Of a stretch of 42,424 nt of DNA, positions 17,601 through 24,623 are shown in pieces; the first letter of the stretch is position 1; each line of letters starts with the position of its first letter. This DNA comes from Treponema sp. (GTDB lineage: Bacteria; Spirochaetota; Spirochaetia; Treponematales; Treponemataceae): the NCBI GenBank assembly GCA_017963165.1, contig JAGCTZ010000035.1, forward strand, positions 1-42,424, written 5' to 3'. Made by a program: the position numbers and the translations under genes. The notes beneath the pieces are model-generated. The model did no database searches and was not told where the DNA came from. It worked only from the letters and a program-made list of their open reading frames with translations.

Positions 17601-20600
17601 ATTTGAAATTGTAGATGTTGATAACGAAAAGGGAATCTATACTGTTCGTACAACTGTAAAAACTGATGATGTTGGAATTCTTATAAAACCAAGATGTTCA
17701 CTTGTTCCTAAGGTTGTAGCAATGGGACCAGCTTATGATGCAGAAGGTTGTGAGCAGGATACTATAATTACTGTTGAATTTAATAAGCCGATTATTGCAA
17801 CAGAATTCTTTAGTCCTGCAATTTCTGATGCCTTTGGAACAAACCTTGCCGAATATTTTGACAAGCCATATTATTCTGACGATTCAAAAACTCTTTATGT
17901 TCCTACAGTTAATACAAAACGAATCCTTGATATAAATGGAACTGTAGAATCAAAGGATATAATCGTAAAAATTGATCTTTCAAATATTAAAGACCTGGAA
18001 GGAAATTTTGCTTCTGGAGTTTACCAGCATAAGTATCGCATAAATAGAGGACTTGATAGTGAAAAGCCAACACTTAATTCTGTAACGCTTTATCCTACTT
18101 CTGAAAAGAAAAAGACTCTTACAGATAAGGCTTTTGAAGAATGGAATTCTACAGGAACAGGTTATGGCGACTTTGGTACAAACCATATAAGAAACTCTGT
18201 TTATATCGAAGCCGACGGTGAAGATGCTGATTCCGGAATTGCAGGATTAATTGTTAAAGAAAAATTAATCAAATATTCAGATGGTTCTTCTGTTGCAGGA
18301 GAGGTTGTGACAACTCATCTTGATTGTACCAAAGATGAAACAAGCGGAAAATATTGTGTTGATTATATCTTTGATACTTCTCTGGAAGGAGTTGTGGAAT
18401 TAAAAATCCAGGTTGAAGATTATGCAGGCAACATAAGTGATGAAACAAAGATCTTCTATTTAGTAAAAGATAATATGGTCGATTCCACACGCATAAAGTT
18501 TACTCAGGAAATTAGTCAGCTTGGTACAGATATGGATGCCTTACTTGCAGCTGTTCCTGTTGTAACAGGTGATACTCAGGATGTTGTGTTAACATTGTCT
18601 TCTTCTGCAAAGGATATTTTCTATGGTAACTATTCAACAGATTTTGACATAGATGCTTATTGGGGTTATGCAGAAAACGATATTACAGAACCTATGACAA
18701 AAACCAATAATACATTTACATTTACAAGAGATGTTACAAAATTTGTATTCATCAAATTGATTTGTAAAGATGCTATTGGAAATGAAAAAGAAATAATCAA
18801 ACGTATGGCTCCAAGAATTGAAATTTATAAAGGTTCAGAAAACCATCAGTATAATATGGCTAACCTTAGATCATATTTAATGAATTGTAATATCTCTGCC
18901 GGTTCGAATATAAATGTAGCAGATTACGCTATGTTCTTATATCAATTCTACAATGATCCGCAAGACATAGAGAAATATTCAGAAGTATTAGTGCATGCAT
19001 ACTACACATATCATAGTTCTACTAATTATGATATATCTTGGGAAATTAACAACCTTAATAATAATGCAAATCTTGACCCACAAATAGATGCTAACACAAC
19101 AGGAAAGCTTTATATGGTAGCTACCGTGGGAGATTTCTTCTCTCCTCGTAGTAATAACTTTGTAAAATTTGATATAAGCAATGCTGATGTTAACGAAGGC
19201 TGGGCTGTATTAGGAGAAGATTCGCTTTCTACAGGAATAGACGAAAGTGATTTTACGGTAATTAAAGCTTTTGGACCAGAAGGAAAACCATATATTAAAG
19301 ATGGCTTTAAGGTTACTACAGAAGGAGTTAAGAACTCTGGTACCCACAAGGTTGTTATTGATGATTATATGACCCAGGCAGGCAAGGACGATGGTATAGA
19401 ATATTCGTTCTATGTTGTAAATTGTAGAATTGAAGAAAATGGTTATATTATGGATACACCGGATTCTCCAGAATCTCCTGCAACGGGTCATGAAGCTCCG
19501 GTATTTAGTTTTGACACAGGTAATGCAGTAAATTCAAATATTCCGGAAATGTTCCTTAACTCTACACTGTCTTATAGAATATATATATCAGCTACAGATA
19601 CTGTAAACAAGAAAAAATATGTTCCTTTTGAATTCAAAGAAATGTATTACTATACCGAAGGTGATGGAATGGGTAGTGGTAAATGGGAAATTCCGTTCTC
19701 TCCTGCAGAAGGTGAACATATGCCGGAAAGCTGCAGCTTCTATGTTAATTCTTCAACAGAGCTTACAGATAGCCTTGATTTAACTGGTGACTATGCAGCT
19801 CCATATCTTTACCATAATAGTAATCCATTCGGTAATCCTATTTATTTTGAAATAGCTTCGCCAGCTGATAATGCTTCAGGAAACTATGGAATGTCTGAAA
19901 TCATGTTTGGAAATGACGATGAGGAACCAGCGCCTATTACTTTGTATAAGAATGCCGATGGAAAATATGAATTAACTTATTATATTATTCCAAACGTAAC
20001 TAATAATATCAGATATACTCCTACCTATACTATAAATGAGCTTAAAACATTATATAAAGCTTATGAAAAAACTATAGAATATGAACCTAACCTGAATGCT
20101 GCTTCTGATGATATATATACAGGTGTTAATAAGATTAGAATTTATTATGGAACCTTAAAAGAAGGTTTATATACAATATCTTTCATAACAGAAGATATTT
20201 ATGGAAATGCAGCTGTATATACGTATCCGTTTATAAACAGCACTCTTGGTATTCGTTTACCATTTACAAAAGAATATCACCAGGAATCCTGGGAGGATAA
20301 TGTTGGTGTAACACAATCTGATTCCTGGTGGAATTTTACTATAGATAACAGTGAATGTGATTTTATAGACCTTATTCCGAAAGGTACAGAACAGGTTCCA
20401 ACCATTAATGCTAAAATATCTTTCGCTCATCAACCTTGGAATGGCCCAGAGGAAGAGCCAACCGGATGGGAATGGGAACCAAATGGTGATGATTTGTGTT
20501 ATGACTATGAATGGACTCTCACAGAAAGCGGATATTCAACATTATCAAACGATCAAATTGCAACCTTTACAACAAGAGTTGCACCTAGTTATGAATATCA

Positions 20601-21117
20601 AGATTTAGTGAACAGGTGGGCTAGAGTAACCGGTTATTATGGCTTTGTAGATTCTGATTCTGCTATTGGAAAAGGTTATTTCTATACAGATTACGTCTTC
20701 ATGGGTAGAGATGATGTATGTAATGTTAAGAACTGTATGGAAGGAATGAATGGAATACAGGTTTTCTTTGATAACAATGTTCTGGTACATACAATGTATT
20801 CAGAGGAAAAGCTTACAAATTCAAAATATGATAAAGATGCTTATCTTATCTGGGAAACAAAGGGTCTGGAAACAGGTTTGGACATCTATCCTTCAAGCCG
20901 AATTCCTACAATTAATTACAATGATCCTATGTGTAATCCAAATAGTCCTAATTATATTCCGGGCTATCAACCTGAACCAACTATTAATGAATCTGCTTTC
21001 AAAACAAGAACTTATGGTCTTGATAATTACAGCGATATTCCTGACGGTTATTGGTATACAACAATCTTCCATTTTGCCGACGGTACAATTGTTATGACCG
21101 ACATCAAACAGAAATAA
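14614..21117 (+). CDS. Giant lipoprotein with five tandem ~222-residue repeats
   Basis: A 2167-residue surface or periplasmic lipoprotein: signal MKKLLYCLLSLMVSLSVVVF and lipobox ending TSC at about residue 23. Residues 47 to about 1143 are five repeats of about 222 residues. Each pairs a beta-domain (KGEIECTVDNSFDLVF type) with a second domain opening ITPAYVSTGCLQDEPIEIKF and NKPVDPETFGDFE, which looks like an SbsA-type bacterial Ig domain. Repeats 3-5 are most alike. A further Ig-like segment follows (DSGIAGLIV..VEDYAGNIS, about residue 1205-1280), then about 900 residues of unassigned, probably beta-rich sequence. It has a good Shine-Dalgarno (ACGGAGAA) and is followed after 15 bp by two linked export genes, suggesting one surface system. 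Adhesin or scaffold is a guess. Confidence 0.8.
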   Translation: MKKLLYCLLSLMVSLSVVVFTSCENFMDGSDVQSHFEELIDIANAKSYTIIVSQDEAMGSFLSSGDKECKVGYTIDLQFTVNSDNYIYKGLEAVSKNNQTRSRADCIEFTETSSEVEEKNGIYKVRVKLLKESDDVMIKPNCVLIPKVTDITPVFAPGGYDQDSPITITFNKSVDPASFGEFGFISIFSDETDLKDYFDAPTFVDNNTKLVIAPKQDRHIITPDTGKIMTINLSLNFKNEKDADGQVISGNKTYQYRINEAYGNREISTTLVREDENSKTGTFDKTGEIKCTVGYSYNLQFTLRKADYVFNGLEAVSKNNNADFNASEVVEFETIKSDDDLGIYTIQVKIKAQSDDILIKPKCILIPKVKNITPVNEFSGCFQDETITIEFNKPVDPETFGDFSCISIFGDDGEDLKSEYFDTPVFFDNNTRLKITPIKKILPPDSNKKKVINIGIDFKNLKDSDGLSIEAFAAYSYRINDNFNNQQISEISVEAAANNNSGTFDRTGQIQCSVGYDVNLQFKLNKADYIFRGLKVEQRSSNASIEFNAQDVSVSYQEIDNTGVYDIVVHMNNYTNNIKISPDCVLIPRITQITPAYAFTGCLQDEPIEIRFNKPVDPETFGNFECVSISTDGEDLKNEYFNTPVFDTNNRILKITPKQNVHIIKPDSGKKQDINITIDFTNLKDEEGVSIESYASYTYKINDSFSTQRRARILVEEDTNAITGTFDRKGEIECTVDNSFDLVFALKKADYIFRGIVAVNSADRATPLSSSIVNLDVIDSDDEKGIYTVRVTVKTNEVGILIKPNCILIPRITQITPAYVSTGCLQDEPIEIKFNKPVDPETFGDFECISIFADGDDLKSEYFNTPVFNTNNTILKITPKANVHIIKPDSGKKKDINIKIDFTNLKDEAGLSIESYASYSYRINDSFSTQRRTRILVEEDTNAVTGTFVRKGEIECTVDNGIDLVFTVKKADYIFKELVAVNSADRATPLSSSVVEFEIVDVDNEKGIYTVRTTVKTDDVGILIKPRCSLVPKVVAMGPAYDAEGCEQDTIITVEFNKPIIATEFFSPAISDAFGTNLAEYFDKPYYSDDSKTLYVPTVNTKRILDINGTVESKDIIVKIDLSNIKDLEGNFASGVYQHKYRINRGLDSEKPTLNSVTLYPTSEKKKTLTDKAFEEWNSTGTGYGDFGTNHIRNSVYIEADGEDADSGIAGLIVKEKLIKYSDGSSVAGEVVTTHLDCTKDETSGKYCVDYIFDTSLEGVVELKIQVEDYAGNISDETKIFYLVKDNMVDSTRIKFTQEISQLGTDMDALLAAVPVVTGDTQDVVLTLSSSAKDIFYGNYSTDFDIDAYWGYAENDITEPMTKTNNTFTFTRDVTKFVFIKLICKDAIGNEKEIIKRMAPRIEIYKGSENHQYNMANLRSYLMNCNISAGSNINVADYAMFLYQFYNDPQDIEKYSEVLVHAYYTYHSSTNYDISWEINNLNNNANLDPQIDANTTGKLYMVATVGDFFSPRSNNFVKFDISNADVNEGWAVLGEDSLSTGIDESDFTVIKAFGPEGKPYIKDGFKVTTEGVKNSGTHKVVIDDYMTQAGKDDGIEYSFYVVNCRIEENGYIMDTPDSPESPATGHEAPVFSFDTGNAVNSNIPEMFLNSTLSYRIYISATDTVNKKKYVPFEFKEMYYYTEGDGMGSGKWEIPFSPAEGEHMPESCSFYVNSSTELTDSLDLTGDYAAPYLYHNSNPFGNPIYFEIASPADNASGNYGMSEIMFGNDDEEPAPITLYKNADGKYELTYYIIPNVTNNIRYTPTYTINELKTLYKAYEKTIEYEPNLNAASDDIYTGVNKIRIYYGTLKEGLYTISFITEDIYGNAAVYTYPFINSTLGIRLPFTKEYHQESWEDNVGVTQSDSWWNFTIDNSECDFIDLIPKGTEQVPTINAKISFAHQPWNGPEEEPTGWEWEPNGDDLCYDYEWTLTESGYSTLSNDQIATFTTRVAPSYEYQDLVNRWARVTGYYGFVDSDSAIGKGYFYTDYVFMGRDDVCNVKNCMEGMNGIQVFFDNNVLVHTMYSEEKLTNSKYDKDAYLIWETKGLETGLDIYPSSRIPTINYNDPMCNPNSPNYIPGYQPEPTINESAFKTRTYGLDNYSDIPDGYWYTTIFHFADGTIVMTDIKQK
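14752..18042 (+). repeat. Five tandem intragenic repeats of about 660-668 bp
   Basis: Corresponding points recur at 15061, 15727, 16387, 17053 and 17713 (the ITP...FNKPVDPETF block), steps of 660-666 bp. Repeats 3 and 4 share long stretches of near-identical DNA, indicating recent duplication or conversion, while repeats 1 and 5 are more diverged. Confidence 0.85.
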
Positions 21118-21132
21118 TAAGGGAGCACGAAA

Positions 21133-23037
21133 ATGAAAAAAACACTTCTTTCAATATTTCTGATTTTAGGGTTTGTCGGGACAGGGTTTGCAATTGATTT
21201 TTCGCTGAGGTTTAATCCGGGAGTTGTGATTCCGCTTAAGGAGCATTATACGCCTGCCTTCAACATTACTGTTCAGGGCGACCTGCAGCTGTTTGACTGG
21301 GTTACAATTGGCGGCGAAGGAAGCTTTCTTACAGAAACACCGGAAAATGCCGACTCGGCTGTAACATTCCTTTCGGGCGGTGTTGGGCTTGGAATATATC
21401 ATAATATTTTTTCGCGCCTGTATTTTGGATTAGGTGGTGGTGCCGGAGTATATAATCTGTCGTTCCAGGAAGAAAATGGAAAGACATCGGCAGCAAACCT
21501 TTACTGGCGTGGTTATGGTGAATTTGGTTTTCGTATAAACCCAACAGTAACGCTTTCGTTAAACGGAGGCTTTAATTCTTACCTTAAAGCAGACAGCATT
21601 GATGCAATTTTTAAGGGAAACTCCGGCGCAATGATGTCGGGACCAGTTGCGGGGCTTTCGCTTAAGTTTACTCTTTCTTCAAAGAATTCTGCAAAGAATG
21701 CCTGCTATGCAACTATAAGACAGGATGCAGATGTTCTGCCTCTTTTCATGCAGTTGTATAAAAACGATCCTGTTGCAACTGTTATTCTTACAAACGGCGA
21801 ATCTGCAGAAATCAAAAATGTTACTGTAAGCTTTACTGCCGGTAAATATACTTCCAGCGCGCTTAAAACAGAACCAATTCCAATCATCAAAAAAATGAAG
21901 AGTGTTTCTGTAGACCTGCCTGTTGATTTTTCTTCGGACCTCTTGAGCTTCGCAGAAAACGGAATGATTTCCGGTAACCTTATAATTGAATACGAACTGC
22001 TTGGCAAAAAGAAAACTGCTACACAGGGAATTTCAATTTCGGTTTCGAACCGCAACTCTTATATGTGGGGCGACACAGAATCGCTTGCTGCATATATTTC
22101 TCCTGACACACCGGAAGTTCTTGAATATGCAAAATATGTTGCAGGAATTGCACGTAATCATCTTTATTCCGGAATGAATCGTAACGTTCAGTTTGCAGGT
22201 ACAATGTTTGATGCACTTAAAACTTCGGGCATTGTTTATTCCGGTGACAAGACAACTCCTTATACAACTTATCACCTTGGTTACGAGCCTGATTATATTC
22301 AGTATCCGCTGCAGACAATGGACTTTAGTTCCGGCGATTATGACGAGCTTGGAATTCTTTATGCTTCCTGTCTTGAATCTGTAGGAATTGGAACTGCATT
22401 TATTCCTATGGAAGATGATTTCCTTGTACTTGTTGATACAACATTAAAGCCAACTTCGGCAGCAAGCCATTTTGCAAATACAGATTCTCTTGTTATTACA
22501 GACGAAACTGTTTACTTTGCTGTTTCTATGGCAACCTTTGATCAGGGCTTTACAAAGAGCCGCGAGCGTGGTGCCGAGCTTATAGAAATGATTAATAATG
22601 AAGAAGATGCCTGGTATGATTTTATAGAAACTCATTATGCCTGGATAAATTATCCTCCAGCTATTTTTACCGGTTATGGCGACGTTCTTACAAGACCAAC
22701 TCAGTCTACTGTTGAAGCCTTGTTCCAGTCTGCTGTAAACGATTACATCAAGTCTGATCTTTCTGTTGTTATAAACAGAACACGTAACACCGGTGATTCA
22801 AACAAGCTTGGTCTTGCTTATGTTCGTGCCGGTCAGTATGAAAATGCAAAGAGTGAATTTTCTAAGGCTGCTGCAAAGGGCTCTGTTTCTGCTATGAATA
22901 ATCTTGGAAATGTTTACATGATAGAAAAGGATTATGTTTCGGCAGAAAAACAGTACAGGCAGGTACTTTCTATTGAGCCTGAAAATAAGGCAGCCCTGAA
23001 CGGAATAGAAAATATCCGTTCGATACTTGATGAATAG
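21133..23037 (+). CDS. Outer-membrane barrel / inactive transglutaminase-like / TPR protein
   Basis: 634 residues with a signal peptide (MKKTLLSIFLILGFVGTGFA). Residues 20-185 show alternating beta strands rich in Gly and aromatics, like a small outer-membrane barrel. A beta-domain follows (190-300), then a transglutaminase-like segment (310-440) and a TPR tail (about 550-634, GLAYVRAGQYENAKSEFSKA and NLGNVYMIEKDYVSAEKQYR). Compared with its downstream paralogue, the catalytic Cys is Tyr (GDYDEL, Y403) and the His position is Asp (MEDDF, D429), so it should be catalytically dead. It sits 15 bp after the giant lipoprotein gene and 13 bp before its paralogue, clearly one operon. Confidence 0.75.
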   Translation: MKKTLLSIFLILGFVGTGFAIDFSLRFNPGVVIPLKEHYTPAFNITVQGDLQLFDWVTIGGEGSFLTETPENADSAVTFLSGGVGLGIYHNIFSRLYFGLGGGAGVYNLSFQEENGKTSAANLYWRGYGEFGFRINPTVTLSLNGGFNSYLKADSIDAIFKGNSGAMMSGPVAGLSLKFTLSSKNSAKNACYATIRQDADVLPLFMQLYKNDPVATVILTNGESAEIKNVTVSFTAGKYTSSALKTEPIPIIKKMKSVSVDLPVDFSSDLLSFAENGMISGNLIIEYELLGKKKTATQGISISVSNRNSYMWGDTESLAAYISPDTPEVLEYAKYVAGIARNHLYSGMNRNVQFAGTMFDALKTSGIVYSGDKTTPYTTYHLGYEPDYIQYPLQTMDFSSGDYDELGILYASCLESVGIGTAFIPMEDDFLVLVDTTLKPTSAASHFANTDSLVITDETVYFAVSMATFDQGFTKSRERGAELIEMINNEEDAWYDFIETHYAWINYPPAIFTGYGDVLTRPTQSTVEALFQSAVNDYIKSDLSVVINRTRNTGDSNKLGLAYVRAGQYENAKSEFSKAAAKGSVSAMNNLGNVYMIEKDYVSAEKQYRQVLSIEPENKAALNGIENIRSILDE

Positions 23038-23050
23038 GAGGAGAGTTTTT

Positions 23051-24619
23051 ATGAAACGGATAAAGGCTCTTTTCCTTACTGCCTTTCTTGGATTTTTCAT
23101 GATGCCGCTTTCGTTAGGCGCGGCAGAATTCTCTGTAAGACTGTTACCATCCTACGATTATGTTTTACAGTCCTCATTTAAAAATGTTTTGGGAGGGACT
23201 CTTTCTCTTGATGTAGCGGGAGATGTTTTCGGAACAAGAAACGAAGCTTATTTTTCGCTTCAGGCAGATCCAGTGTTTCTTATGGCTCCTAAGGTTGATA
23301 CCGTAAACTGCTTTAATTTTGATGCAGCACTAGGTTTTAATTTTAGGGTTGCCGACAGATTTGGAATTTCTACCGAAGTTTACGGAGGCTTGTGGTGGCT
23401 GCCAGAGAATCCGGAGAAAGAGATTCAGTCTACAAGCGGCCCTTCTTTTGGAGGAAGGGTCTCTGCAGACTTTTACATTTCTCCATGGTTAAAAGCAGGG
23501 CTTTTTGGCGGCTACAAGAATTTTTATTACAAACCAAATTCGTTCCTGGAGTCTGTAGAAATTGGACTTGGCCTTTCTATAAATCTTACAAAGAGCCTGT
23601 TCAATTCTGACGGAATAAAAACAGAAACTTTTGAAACCGAGCCATTGTTTCCGATTTTTTATGCACATTACGACAACAACAGCTTTGGTACTTTTATTTT
23701 TACAAATATAGAAAAGAACGATATTACGAATGTAGAAGTTTCTGTATTCATTGAACAGTTTATGTCTGTTCCAAAAATTGTTGCAACCTTTGACAGAGTA
23801 AAGCAGGGCCAGGATTTTGAAGTTGATCTTACAGCTTTTCTTAATGAAAGCATAATGAATCAGATGCAGAATCAACTTACCGATGCACAGATTACAGTTT
23901 CGTACAGAAGCCTTGGTCAGAAAAATCAGTTTGACAGCCGCTTCTTCCTTCAGACATTAACAAGAAATTCTATGTCTTGGGAAGATGACCGTAGAGCAGC
24001 TGCTTTTGTTTCTGCAAAGGATGGTGCTGTTCAGCGTTTTTCAAGACAGATTGCACTTACTTTGCGCGATAAAGTTTCCGATGCACAGAGTCCAAATTAT
24101 CTTTATGCACGCGCAGTTTATGAAGTTCTTAAGGCTTATGGAATTAACTATGTAATTGACCCAACTAGTGTGTTCTCTACTTCTGATACTGTTGCCGTAG
24201 ACTTTTTGCAGTTCCCGTATCAGACACTGCTTTATCATGGTGGTGACTGTGACGACCTTTCTATTCTTAACTGTTCGCTTTTTGAAGCACTTGGTGTTCA
24301 GACTGCATTCATAACAATTCCGGGACATATTTATATGGCCTTTGATTCTGGTCTTAACGAAGCTCAGGCTGCCCGTGTTTATGGAAAGGATAAATACATT
24401 GTTCAGGCTGGCAAGGTTTGGATTCCTTTTGAAATTACGGTTCCTCAGGATTCGTTTGAGCTGGCCTTAAAGCTTGGAATCCGACAATGGAATAAATATT
24501 CCGAAGACCACAACCTTATTCCTATTCATAATGCCTGGACAGAATTCAAGCCTGTTACTGTTCCAGAATCTGATGTAAGCGTTCAGTTCCCTAAGGAAAT
24601 TTTGAAGAATCTTAAATAA
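23051..24619 (+). CDS. Outer-membrane barrel with intact transglutaminase-like domain
   Basis: 522 residues from ATG 23051, preferred over ATG 23027 because AGGAGG (23036-23041) lies in front of it and the earlier start would run through the upstream stop region. Signal peptide MKRIKALFLTAFLGFFMMPL, a barrel-like N-terminal half (residues 25-190), a beta-domain, then a transglutaminase-like core: YHGGDCDDLSILNCSLFEA (C400) and IPGHIYMAFD (H426), with WIPFEIT possibly providing the acidic third member. The fold is used by bacterial periplasmic proteases and crosslinkers. The dead paralogue directly upstream shares the order of domains. Its stop lies 4 bp from the convergent helicase gene. Confidence 0.76.
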   Translation: MKRIKALFLTAFLGFFMMPLSLGAAEFSVRLLPSYDYVLQSSFKNVLGGTLSLDVAGDVFGTRNEAYFSLQADPVFLMAPKVDTVNCFNFDAALGFNFRVADRFGISTEVYGGLWWLPENPEKEIQSTSGPSFGGRVSADFYISPWLKAGLFGGYKNFYYKPNSFLESVEIGLGLSINLTKSLFNSDGIKTETFETEPLFPIFYAHYDNNSFGTFIFTNIEKNDITNVEVSVFIEQFMSVPKIVATFDRVKQGQDFEVDLTAFLNESIMNQMQNQLTDAQITVSYRSLGQKNQFDSRFFLQTLTRNSMSWEDDRRAAAFVSAKDGAVQRFSRQIALTLRDKVSDAQSPNYLYARAVYEVLKAYGINYVIDPTSVFSTSDTVAVDFLQFPYQTLLYHGGDCDDLSILNCSLFEALGVQTAFITIPGHIYMAFDSGLNEAQAARVYGKDKYIVQAGKVWIPFEITVPQDSFELALKLGIRQWNKYSEDHNLIPIHNAWTEFKPVTVPESDVSVQFPKEILKNLK

Positions 24620-24623
24620 ACTC

